Shown: positions 45,561-56,295 of the stretch, in pieces | Position numbering within the stretch: the stretch's first letter is position 1 | Layout of the letters: each line of letters begins with the position of its first letter | Source of the DNA: Turnera subulata | Lineage: Eukaryota > Streptophyta > Magnoliopsida > Malpighiales > Passifloraceae | DNA: 64,000 bases | NCBI GenBank assembly: GCA_028386065.3 | Contig: JAKUCV010003579.1 | Span: 224,699-288,698 of the forward strand | Reading direction: 5' to 3' | The notes under the pieces: generated by a model | Told to the model about the DNA's origin: nothing | Databases searched by the model: none | What the model saw: the letters and a program-made list of their open reading frames with translations, nothing else | Made by a program: the position numbers and the translations under genes

Positions 45561-47372
45561 CGCCGTACCCCTCCCTCTTCTCTTCTTCTCCTTCCTTGAT
45601 TCCTTTTTCTTTGTGGATTTGTTGCTAATCGATGTGGGTTCGCTGTGATGTCTACGGTTGTGATGTTGTGGCTGTGAGCATGACGGTGGTGCTACTGCTG
45701 TAGATGCGGGTTGTGTGGGTATGAGAAAGCGTTGGTGGGCAGTTGGGCAGCAGTGCAGTGTGGTGGCTGGGACGTTTTGATGTATGGTGAATATGGGCTG
45801 TTGTTCTGCCGTGAACAGTACCGGCGAGAATCCGGCAGTTTCGGGAATTTTCCGACAAAGGCTCGGGACTTCCCAGCGGGCGGAACGTGATATCAGGGCG
45901 TGGTAATTCCTCGGACTCGTTTACACCATGGGCTCGGTTTGCACAACGGACTCGAAAACGGGCCGAACGTGCGGAGGCCCATGTTCCCGTGACATATATG
46001 CTTTTGACGGACCTAATAACGGAACCGATGGATGAGTAAAATATATGAATGTATTATATAACTAAGTGGTTAACGACTTAAGTTACGGATTAAAAACGAT
46101 ATTATTTTTTGGATTTAACTAAGTATTTATAAGTCTAATATATATAATCCGCGTATGATTTAATTTATGGCCATATTATGTTTTTTTTTTTATTTTTATA
46201 TACCGGAACTATGATACTGGTATTATTATTTTGAAGAAGTATTATATATCAGTTATATTATTTCACTTATAGATTTTATTAGTATGAGCAATAGTATTAC
46301 TATTACTTCTAACCCTACCTAAGTTTGGTAGTTATATATGCACATACGTACTTGAAAAATATTATTTTCTGCAACATTATGATTCAATTATTTTGTACCA
46401 TATAATGGCTATATTAATTTCCCACCGATGGAAATATTTTCCATTTAACAGATTTATTATCGGATATAATATTTATATGCCATTTTGATGTATTTATCTC
46501 TTCCACTATTCCATAACCATTTCTTACTAAACCTATACGCATTTATTATTATCGGGAACAAATACTTAATGAAATATTATCTACTTTATATTATTAAATA
46601 GGTTACAAGTATTACGTGGGAAATAATTTGGTCTATATACAAATAAAATTTCTTATATATAAACAACGTATATGTGTATGTATATATGTTTTCTTACCAC
46701 AAGTGACTTAAGAGCCGGGATATCGGCTTGGACGCTCGGCTTCGGTTTTGATCTAAAAAATCAAGTATGTTTTGATATATTGGCTGGATATACTTAATCA
46801 GTTAATTGCCAACAAGTCGAAAGAACTGTTTAGTAAGAAGATAATTATGGAGATAAAGAAATGAACAGATAATCCGTATAATAACTGTTAAACCGGTATC
46901 ATGCATAATCATCTTATTGGTGCATTATAAGTGATTGCGTTGCCATATATGTATATAGGGACATTGAGGTTTGACCGGATAGCAGTTTCAGAGACACATC
47001 AGGTGAGGATATAAACTTATAAATTTCGGTATGCTGCCCGTGATACCCCGATTGTTTGTTTGATTATAATTTATATGTTATCTTGCGTACCTGTCATGTT
47101 ATTACTGGCTACTGTTGTGATTATCGTTATATGCTTGATGACTACTGTGGACTAGCTGTTGTGCTTTGTGATGTTGATATGATTATTGTGATGTTCGTAT
47201 GAGATATGTGGTATTTGATCGGTTAGTGGCAGTGACCCAGTATTGTGACGTTGGATTCCCAGAGGAGCTGTGAGGCTGAGAGCCTGCTCGGGAAAGTGAG
47301 TATGATGAATTACTGTTGGATAGTGGAATAAGAAATAATAATAAACAGTGGTAATATCATCTAGGGGTTTTT

Positions 47373-47731
47373 TGTGAAGGCCCTCTCCCCGAGGGACCCA
47401 CCATATTCAGGTATTGTTACATCACATCCCTCAGCCCACACCTTTTCAAGGTTTAATCCTTTACCATGCTGCAGCACTAGGGATTCGAACTCGGGACGTG
47501 ATGCTTTTTATCCCCCTCAAGGAGAGCACCTTCACCAATTCATCTGCAGTTAACCTCACCAATTCATCTGCAGATGAGTTGGTGAAGGTGCTCTCCTTGA
47601 GGGGGATAAAAAGCATCACGTCCCGAGTTCAAATCCCTAGTGCTGCAGCATGGTAAAGGATTTAATCGGGCGGAGGGAGTGATGTAACAATACCTGGATT
47701 TGGTGGGTCCCTCGGGGGGAGGGCCTTCACA
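47373..47731. mobile_element. Foldback MITE, copy 1
   Basis: 359 bp, almost wholly self-complementary, bounded by TGTGAAGG and CCTTCACA. It sits in the T-run of the Mutator-like left terminus with TTTTT on both sides (47368-47372 and 47732-47736), a weak duplication because of low complexity. Copy 2 is at 61892-62258. Confidence 0.75.
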
Positions 47732-47903
47732 TTTTTGGTACGGATGGTGCCCATATTTTGGTGGTCGAGACAATCGTGTACCTAAAATTTTTCTCGAGAC
47801 ATTTATGTACCTAGAGTTTTTACGGGCAGGTCAGTTAGGGGTCTCGGGCGGGGCATGTGCTGACATGGAAGCTGCCCCAAAATTGGGCAGCTGCCCGTTG
47901 CTC

Positions 47904-47940
47904 AAAACGACGCCGTATCACCGCAATACGGCGTCGTTTT
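47904..47940. other. 15-bp perfect hairpin with AAAACGACGCCGT
   Basis: AAAACGACGCCGTAT (47904-47918) pairs with ATACGGCGTCGTTTT (47926-47940) around a 7-base loop, inside the left Mutator-like terminus. The right terminus has a decayed equivalent near 50003-50038. Confidence 0.8.
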
Positions 47941-48082
47941 ATCGTCCACATGGCAAGCGTGGGTCCAAACCCACTATCCCAGCGGCTACCAACCCAGTTC
48001 TCACCCGATTGAAGAGGTTCAACCAAATAATTAATTGACATGAAACATCCCCTCAAGTATCAATTATAAAATTTAAATCAAA

Positions 48083-48228
48083 TTTTTTTATTACCCTGCT
48101 AAATTAAATAAAAAAGTAGCAATAATAAAAAATTAAAATTTTTATTACCCTGCTAAATTAAATAAAAAAGTATACAGTTCTAATTAAATCAAAATTTTTA
48201 TTACCCTGCTAAATTAAATAAAAAAGTA
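48083..48228. repeat. Three AT-rich tandem units in the Mutator-like element
   Basis: The phrase TTTTATTACCCTGCTAAATT plus AAATAAAAAAGTA occurs three times, near 48083, 48137 and 48193 (period about 54-56 bp). Confidence 0.8.
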
Positions 48229-49649
48229 AATATTAACCTCGAAGGTCTAAATTATAATCCATAACCATTTTTATTAAAAGCCTACCACATTTAAATTTTA
48301 GTTTTATTAACCATGATAATTATAATGAGATAAAAGATTAACATACTAATCCTATTTTTATTCCTAAATCTCTTATTAAAAATTCTAACTAAAAAAATTA
48401 CAACAAAAGGTAAAAAAAAATTTAATCAACAAAAATTAATTTTCTTTCAAAAAAATTTAAAAAAGTATTCTAGTCAACAATAAATTACTTTTCTCTTACA
48501 AAAAATTCCAATTTTTATATAAAAATTATTTTTCTTTTATAAGAAAAGTAAAGAAAAAATTACTTAATTTTTTTTTTACAAAAAAGCAAAAAATAAGTCT
48601 ACTTAACAAAAAAATCATTTACAAGAAAAGCAAAAAAGAATTCTACTCAACAAATAATTATTTTTATTTTGCAAAAAAATGTCAAAAAATTTTACTCAAA
48701 ATTTCTTTTTGACAAAGAATGTAAAATAACAATTTTATATAATAGGTTATTTGCCATAGTTTTTTTTTGGGGGGGAAAGTATGAAAAAAATATTTATACA
48801 AAAAAAGTAGAAAAGAAATTTACATGACCAGAAGATTTATTCCTCCTTCTAATCATATCCCTTCTTGAAAAAAATGATGGAAAAGAAAAAATAATAAGAA
48901 AGAAAAAAGATAAACCTTGACTATTTAATAATTGTTATTTTTTCAAATAAAAAGAAAAATTAAAATATTTATACGGTTAGAAAAGAAAAAAAGAAGAAGA
49001 GATCTGATGAGAATTTTGACCTCTTTATCCATTTAATAATTTTTAAATATTTTATTTTAATTGAAAGTGATTACTTTTTTAGCAAAAAATAAAATATTTA
49101 TAAATAGAAAAAAATGAATTGTGCCAAACGAACACCACCAACTATGGCCACCACTGCCGCCACGACCGCCGCCAACACCACCACCACCATCACCTCCATA
49201 ACCACAACCACCCTCCCACTTCCTTTTCCTCCTCCTCCCCCCCTATAACCATCGGCAAAATCCAAATTCATACCCAAAAACCAAAAACAAAATCATAACC
49301 TAGCTATCACAACCACCCTAACCTCCACCTTTTTCCTCCTCCTCCCCTGCAGTTGCAATCACCGGCCAAATCCAAAACCAAAAACTAAAAACAAAACAGA
49401 AACAAAAAAAGGAAAAAAACATATTGAAACACCATGACCATATTCGTGGGTGTATATTTCTTCTTCTTCTTCTTCATTTTTTTCCTTCGTCCATATTTTT
49501 TTCTGCTCACCAGTGAAACACCATCACCATATTTGGGGTTTCTGTGGGGCTAGGGTTTCTGTGGGCGGCAGAGGTAGGTGGTGGCAATGGTGGGGCTGAT
49601 ACTCGTTGGTGGTGGTTCGTCGTAGGAGCAGGTATGGAGGGGCGAGGAG

Positions 49650-49870
49650 GAGGGGGAGGAGGAAAGAAGAAGAAGAAGAAGAAAGGAAGAAAGAAAAAAA
49701 AGCGTCGGTGAAGAAGAAGAAAAGGAGAAAGAGAAAGAAGAGAAGGGAAAAAAAAAAAGGAGAAGAAGAAAAAAAATGAAAAATCGGGTGAAGAGAAAGA
49801 AAATAAAAAGGAAAGGAAAAAGAAAAGAAGAAGAAAAAAGAAAAGAAAAGAAGAAGTAAAAAAAAAAAAG
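49650..49870 (+). repeat. GAA/AAG-rich simple repeat
   Basis: Purine-only DNA of GAAGAA and AAAAGAA runs, opposite reading frames rich in Phe/Ser/Leu. Not coding. Confidence 0.85.
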
Positions 49871-50975
49871 GCAAATCAACGTTTCTGAAAAAACAGAATC
49901 GGCTTTTGGGTAGGGTTGAACCTCTACCGGGTAGAACCGGACAGGAAACCGGGTTAATGATTGGGACAGTAGTGAGGCCCACGTTTTTGCCATGTGGACA
50001 TGAAACGACTTTGTATTGTAGTAATACGACGTCGTTTTGAGCAACGGGCAGCATCCTAATCTTGGCAGCTTCCACGTCAGCACATGCCCCGCCTGAGACC
50101 CCTGACTGACCTGCCCGCAAAAACTCCATGTACATAAATGTCTCGAGAAAAGTTTCAGGTACACGATTGTCTCAACCACCAAAATATAGGTACCATCCGT
50201 ACCAAAAACCCTATCATCTAGACATCTAGAATGTCACGTGACAGGTATTGGTACGGCCAGATGGTAGTCACCTTGTGATTGTGATATGATAGGGAGGACT
50301 GCGGGACTCCCGACTGAGGACTGCGGGACTCAGTTGATTTGTTATAGGAAGGACTGCGGGACTCGGTTATTTGTGATATGATTTGTGATATTTAGCGGGG
50401 AGCACCCTGGGGTTAGCTAACCTGGCTACCAGGCACGACCAATACTTATCAAGTGACAAGGGCCCTAATAATAAAATTGGATAGTCGGTCGCCGATTGTC
50501 AGTGAGTTTAGAGGACTAGCTTAACGGTGAGATGTCAGTCGTATAGTAAGGTCCGGTAAGTTGTCTGATCCCGATGCTATGTTGTGCTTGCTGTACCTCT
50601 ATTGTACTGTGTTGGCTTTGGTGCATATACGGTTGCTTGTATACTGCGGTTTATTTGTTTATCGGTGAGACAGTGGTTGGTCTCACCCCTCACACAGTCC
50701 TTGTAGGTTAGGTCAGGATTGCATTTCGGCGGCTACAGTGTACCCTCGGGCAGGACTCGGATCCATTAGTTTGCATTGGGCTTTGCATATGTTGTCTTTG
50801 AGATCATATTGCTTCCGCTATGCTAATGTTGTTATTGTACCCGTGGTCGGGTGTTATGATTTTGTCATTGGGCCGTTGGGCCGGGATTTTTGTTGAATAT
50901 ACTATTTGTGCCACGTGTCGGCACTGTTGTTCAGTAACTACTATATGTTGGGTAAATTTGGGTCGGGGTGTTTCA

Positions 50976-52230
50976 TTTTGGTAGCGGAGGGGGCGGTAGG
51001 TCCTTGGGTGTTTGTTGTGCTTATTTGTTGTTCATAGCTCGCTCCACATGTTTTACATGATTGCATGTATATCCATGTAGTTAGTGCATTATGGATCCAG
51101 TCGAGGGACGCCAGCTTGCTGCAGAGCATTCACATGTGAGTATTCTTTCTCGTAAAAACATTTGGACGACAAGTTACCCGTATTTTCAATACATTACTAT
51201 ACTGTTGTTTTGTTGATCCGAAGTCTTGGAAAGATAAGTTTTTAAATGATGAGTTTTGATAAAATGACATTTACAACTGAGGCTGTGGGATAAATATGTT
51301 TATAAGGTGTAACTGCTCTTTTTGGAAAGTTTAATGATTTTGATGATGAAATGCTTTTTATAAAGTCCGAACATGGTCGTTGTCCGGGAAGAACAGTGAG
51401 ATAAGGGACCTTGAGAAGGCATAGAAGTCTGCCTTGTTGTATCCGTGCATTGGAAGTTTCGACAGAACAAGTAAGGTTTAATTATGGGTTTTGGTTTCTA
51501 TATCTTTAAGTGATGGTATGATGTTGTATGACCTTGAGGAAGTGGCAAATGATGAGTTTTGAGTACTGTTTTGATTATGACGTGATAAATTGATGACTTT
51601 TGGGTACTGCCTTGTTTATGACGTGATAATTTGAGTTGAGGATTGGATTGATATTCTTGGAAAATTCTATGATTTTGGAAGTAATGCAATTTTCTTTTTA
51701 AGAAATTGGTTGATGATTTGAAGATTTTTGGATACTAAGGTTGTTTGTGATGTGATAACTTGATTGGAGGATTGGATTAATGATCATGGAATTCTACATG
51801 TGAAAGGTGATTTATTCATTTGAAAAAAAAGAAGGTTCGATGATTTGATGATATTGGTGATTCAATCTTAAAAAAAAAAAGAGTTTGACGATTTGATGAT
51901 TCGAGGTATTATTTAAAGAGCTACAGTCGAAGTTATGACCTTTGCTAGTTTCGGTGGATTTAAGAAGAGAGATATTATTTGATGGATGACTATGCTAGTA
52001 ATAAGTCTTGAGGTGATGATTTGACATAGTTTGGGTGATATAATTCCAAAAAAAAAAAAAAGAGAAATGTATCTACAGAATTTAATTGTGATTCATGGGT
52101 GATAATTTGGAGTTCACATATTTGATGATTTGTGAAAGGATTGATGATCATGATAACTATATATATGTTTATGGGATTAGTGGATTACAGTGTGAATTTC
52201 GAGGACGAAATTCCTTTAAGGAGGGTAGAA
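50976..52230 (+). other. Internal region of element D, non-coding
   Basis: 1255 bp with stops in all frames. A variant primer site TTGGTAGCGGAGG lies at 50978-50990. Between 51540 and 51790, repeated phrases such as TTTATGACGTGATAA suggest degenerate tandem units. The right end has GAATTTCGAGGACGAAATTC (52194-52213), then a TTTAAGGAGGG purine tract before the LTR. Confidence 0.75.
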
Positions 52231-52853
52231 TCTAACGACCCGGTAAAATTTTCGTGATTTTTACGAAGCTGTTTTGACTTTTACGGTGGTTAATAAAATT
52301 TTATTGCGGTTAATCAAGAATTTTACCAATCCGAGTTAATTTTCATTATTTTTACTACTCTCAAAATTTTTATTGTTGTTATTGTTACTATTATTATTAC
52401 TATTATTCTCCTAATCATAATATTATTATTATTTCGCTATGAAATTTTGTTGCAATAACTTAATAATTATATTTAAAAAGAAATTTCATTTTTTCCCATG
52501 ATATTCTTTATACTAATATTTAGAGATTTATTTTGAATTTTATAAAAGAATAATTGTTAAAATGTTAAAACACAGTCCTTGCAGGTTAGGTCAAGATTGC
52601 ATTTCGGCGGCTGCAGTGTACCCTCGGGCAGGACTCGGATCCATTAGCTTGCATTGGGCTTTTCATATGTTGTCTTTGAGATCATATTGCTTCCGCTTTG
52701 CTAATATTGTTACTGTACCCGTGGTCGGGTGTTATGATTTTGTCATTGGGCCGTTGGGCCGGGATTTCTGTTGAATATACTATTTGTGCCACGTGTCGGC
52801 ACTATTGTTCAGTAATTACTGTATGTTGGGTAAATTTGGGTCGGGGTGTTTCA
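52231..52853 (+). repeat. Right LTR of element D, internally deleted
   Basis: 623 bp. It follows the left LTR from 44221 to about 44574, then jumps at an ACACA shared by both breakpoints to sequence equivalent to 50692-50975. It begins TC instead of TG and ends TTTCA. Confidence 0.85.
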
Positions 52854-53517
52854 AAAATAATATAAAATTGAAAAAATTAACACAATGCCAAAAAATAGAA
52901 AATAATATAGAATACTGGAAAATTTTAAAAAACTAATGCAATGTAAAAGAAAATAGGAAAAAAATACTAAATTCAAGGAAATTAAAAAAACCAATATAAT
53001 GCCAAAAAACTGGAAAATAATATAAAATACTGGTAAAAAAAACTAATGTAATGAAAGGGAAAAATATATATTATAAATCAGGGTAAAAAACAATTACAAT
53101 ACAAACAGAAAAATATAAAAATGTAAATAAAATTTTCTCAAGACATAGATACTTAAAAATCAAAATGGAATTGTAAAGAAACTGAAAAGAAACTGTAAAA
53201 CACAGAAACTGTATCCGGATTTCATTGTACTGACATCTGGTTTTTTCTTTGTGTATTTTCACTTTTTTGTTTCTCAAAAGAAACTGTATGAGACACACAA
53301 ACTTTAAAAACAAAATAGAATTGTAAAGAAACTTTAAAACACAAGAACTGTATCCGGATTTCATTGTACTGATGTTCGGATTTCTCTGTGTATTTTTACT
53401 TCTTTGTTTCTCAAAAGAAACTGTATGAGACACAGAAACTGAAAAAATTAAAAAAATTGCAAAGAAACTATAAAACACAGAAACTGTAACCGTATTTCAA
53501 TGTACTAACCTGGTGAA
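52854..53517. repeat. A-rich DNA with minisatellite-like repeats
   Basis: From 53155 to 53511 a unit of about 142-147 bp, with GTATCCGGATTTCATTGTAC near its centre, repeats about 2.5 times. Before it, 52860-53060 has shorter degenerate units around 'AATAATATAAAATACTGG'. No gene. Gypsy F begins abruptly at about 53518. Confidence 0.7.
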
Positions 53518-54338
53518 CCAAGCAGCTTTGGGAACGAAGCTGAGTTTCAGTACCGCATTTCATCCTCAGACAGACGGACAGTCAGAGAGGACTATTCAGA
53601 CGCTAGAAGACATGTTAAGGGCGTGTGCTCTTAATTTCAGTGGGAGTTGGGATCAGTATTTGCCTTTAGCGGAGTTCCCTACAACAACAGTTTCCATTCC
53701 AGTATCGGGATGCCACCGATTGAAGCTCTTTACGGAAGGAAAGTCGAAGTCCAGTATGTTGGGATGAAGAAGGTCTTCGTTTGATTGTGGGTCCAGATTT
53801 GGTCAAACAGACAGTTGACAAGATTCAGACAGTTAGGCAGAGTATGAGAGCAGCATAGGACCGACAGAAGAGTTATGCCAACAAGCATCGACGTGAGATG
53901 GAGTACCAGGTGGGAGAAAGAGTTTTCCTCCGAGTTGCACCATTGAAGGGAGTTATCAGATTCGGGAAAAGAGGGAAGCTGAGTCCCAGGTACATCGGGC
54001 CGTATGAGATCGTTGAAAGGGTTGGACCCTTGGCGTACAGATTGTCTTTACTAGAGGAGTTGTCACGGATTCATGATGTGTTCCATGTCTCCTTGTTGAG
54101 GAGGTACAGATCAGATCCGAGCCATGTGGTCAGTACAGCAGATGTTGAGGTATCAGAGGATCTTACGTATACAGAGATGCCAGAACAGATTCTTGCCCGA
54201 GAGGTCAGACAGTTGAGGAACCGTGTCATTTCGATGGTAAAGGTTAAGTGGAGCAAGCACTCTGCGAATGAGTCTATGTGGGAACTTGAGGAGCACAAGC
54301 GTTCTCAGTATCCGCACCTGTTTTCAGCATCAGAGTGA
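53518..54338 (+). pseudogene. Integrase C-terminal half with chromodomain, element F
   Basis: It starts inside the integrase core (AALGTKLSFSTAFHPQTDG, with the catalytic Glu present in QSERT), without the first two catalytic Asp. It shifts frame near 53690, and has a stop near 53860 (AA*DRQKSYA). An open stretch at 53898-54338 carries the IGPYEIVERVGPLAYRLSL region and the chromodomain MVKVKWSKHSANESMWELEE. It ends at TGA within the GAATTTCGG module. Closer to element B than to A. Confidence 0.87.
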
Positions 54339-54373
54339 ATTTCGGGGACAAAATTATTTTAAGGTGGGTAGGC
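54337..54373 (+). other. Pol-end module and polypurine tract, element F
   Basis: GAATTTCGGGGACAAAATTA (54337-54356) overlaps the pol stop and is followed by TTTTAAGGTGGGTAGGC to the LTR start at 54374. Confidence 0.72.
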
Positions 54374-55888
54374 TATAACAGCCCGGGTAATTTTTGCGTT
54401 TTTACCAGTACCGTAAAATTTTTTTACACAGTTATTTACCATTAAAATTAATCTTAGGTAATTAATTTATGGTAACTTGTGCATCGGATTCCGAAACCGA
54501 GCCCTGTCCCACGTTCGGGATTTTTCTGCGGATTTTACGGACCAAAGTTGGAATTTTTCGGGTCCAGGAATCTTCAGAAAAATTAGGTTTATCCTCGAGT
54601 TATCGGACCAGAAATAAAGATAAGGGGGTAAGTTGGTTATTTTTTGGTCCGGACAGAACCCGCCTCACATGCTGCACAGTAGTGCATAACTGTGGGCTGC
54701 CGCCGCCTTTTGCTGTGATGCCTGTGAGTTGCTTGTGTAACCCATGCCTTACCAGTATTTGCATTACCTGTTTACCTCGTGATTCCTGCCTTCCCAGTGC
54801 ACTACTTTTCTTTCTTCTTCTTGCCTGCAACCCATAGCCACCTTACTCTCCTCTGCAAAAACTTCACCTACAAACTCTGTAAAAATCCTCTGCCCAGAAA
54901 ACCCAGTGCAACATAAAACAAAAAAAAGAGAAAGAAAATCACACAATACACCTTAACAACCAATCAGAGTTGGCCACGTCACCACCACCGTCACCTTTTC
55001 TTCTTCCTCTCCTCCTCGCACTGTTCACGCGGTGGTGAACCGCGCCACCACACGTGACACCACCCACACCGAAGTCTTCCCCTTACTGTCGCCGCCTTGA
55101 CGTGACCTACGCCGACTGATTCCTTCGCCGGACGCGCCGCACACGGCTGGGAATCTGACGGGCTGTCTCCTTCCCCTTCTGCTCTCCGTTCCGCCGCCCT
55201 CCTCCGTCACGCCAGCACTTCGTCGCCCACCCGCAACCGCCTCCTCTACCGCTCGCCTTTCTCCTGACTCGCGTGACACTGCCTGTCACGAACCCAGGAA
55301 GACCATTCGGGTCCTGAGGTGAGCCAACCCGCCTGCATCTGGGTCGAGTCGCGGGTCACAGGGGCGCTGGGCCATGCTTTGGCACGGGCCCAAGTTCTGG
55401 GTCTGTGTCTTGGCCTGGACCTTAGTGCCTGGGTCCCATGGGCTGGACCTATTGGACTGCTAAGTTCATGGGCTGGCCAGATTTAAAAAAAAAAGACGAA
55501 GAAGAGGAAAATAATAATTACTTGGTATTTTATGTAAATAATAATAATAAATATAATTCTGGGAATAACTTGGAAAATAAAAATAACTTGTGTTTTGGAA
55601 AAGAATATATGTTATGGTATATAATATTTGGAAAAAATATATAAATGGTATATAATATGGAGAAATAATTATCTTGAGAAAGTAAATAATTGGAAAGGGT
55701 AATATCAAAGTACTATACCGGAGTAATAACCGAGTATAAGTATGGTATATTTTTGACACTTGGAAATAAATGGTGAATGATGATGATAACGGAAAAATAA
55801 CCCGAGGCAGTACCGAGAGGAGTCAATATTTATTTTACGGCACACAGTATTAGCATGGCATTTGCATATCATCTTATGTGTGCATATT
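54374..55888 (+). repeat. LTR of element F, first part
   Basis: It begins TATAACAGCCCGGG (TG mutated to TA) and shares the U3 blocks of LTRs A and B. A GC-rich leader lies near 54960-55330. Interrupted at ..TGTGCATATT by element E. The second part is about 62261-62731, including the GGAAAGTAGTGGTACGACTA block near 62668. Confidence 0.8.
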
Positions 55889-56218
55889 TGTAACGCCCTG
55901 AATTTTTGATATTTAATTCTATGGAATTTTCGGAATTTTTGGAATTTAATATCCAATTTTACCCTCTCAGAAGTTTACAAGAATTTTTGGGTCAAATGAA
56001 TTTAATCATTTATTTATCTTTTAGTGGTATTATTAAAATTGACTTTGGAATCCTAAGTGGGAATTCTTTTGAAATAAATGTTTATGTGCATGAAACACAA
56101 GTTGTTTGTAGTTTTGACAAAAACTACGTAGTTTTGGGAGAGTCAAAGCATAAAACTCAGTGGATGCTCGTGTTTTGACTAGGTTACCTGAATGCTTTGA
56201 CCTGAGGAGTTAATAGCC

Positions 56219-56255
56219 AAAACGACGCCGTTTTGCTAACCAAAACGACGCCGTT
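56219..56255. promoter_or_regulatory. Paired AAAACGACGCCGTT motifs upstream of the LTR E TATA box
   Basis: AAAACGACGCCGTTTT (56219-56234) and a second copy, AAAACGACGCCGTTAT, starting at 56242 lie about 50-70 bp before TATAAA. The right LTR has the same pair near 60779-60815, with one G substitution in the first copy. Confidence 0.6.
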
Positions 56256-56289
56256 ATGAGCTCGGCCAAACCCTAGTTTTTAACCTAGG

Positions 56290-56295
56290 TATAAA
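56290..56295 (+). promoter_or_regulatory. TATA box of LTR E
   Basis: TATAAA precedes a TC-rich leader that begins about 12 bases later, the usual form of a plant polymerase II promoter. The right LTR keeps the same box at 60850-60855. Confidence 0.6.

Larger units (their letters stand above)
47365..50211. mobile_element. Mutator-like element, non-autonomous, TSD TATCATCTAG
   Basis: Terminal inverted repeats of about 300 bp (47365-48040 without the MITE, and about 49905-50211) open with GGGTTTTTGGTACGGATGG. The 10-bp duplication TATCATCTAG is exact (47355-47364 and 50212-50221), within the Mutator range. The interior holds AT-rich tandem repeats, a CCACCA-rich gene-like stretch (49130-49380) and a GAA-rich tract. 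No transposase is seen. It interrupts LTR D. Confidence 0.8.
44221..50975 (+). repeat. Left LTR of element D, carrying the Mutator-like insertion
   Basis: It starts TGTAACGACACGG and ends GGTCGGGGTGTTTCA, followed by the primer site. Positions 44700-45550 hold a pyrimidine-rich, then GC-rich, leader-like stretch; long reading frames there are low-complexity Ser/Pro/Phe and not supported as genes. The nested element occupies 47365-50211. Confidence 0.83.
44221..52853 (+). mobile_element. Non-coding long-LTR retrotransposon D (LARD-like)
   Basis: TSD AAAAT flanks it exactly (44216-44220 and 52854-52858). The left LTR is 44221-50975, about 3.9 kb after removing the nested Mutator-like element. 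The internal region (50976-52230) is only 1.25 kb and non-coding, but keeps a primer-binding site and the polypurine module. The right LTR (52231-52853) has a large internal deletion. LTR ends and U5 blocks (GGTCTCACCCCTCAC, ACTCGGATCCATTAG, CTTCCGCT) are akin to the Tekay LTRs. Confidence 0.85.

Noticed and set aside
49524..50182. Phe/Ser-rich minus-strand frames near 50 kb
   Set aside because: They are products of the GAA-rich simple repeat and the Mutator-like terminus.
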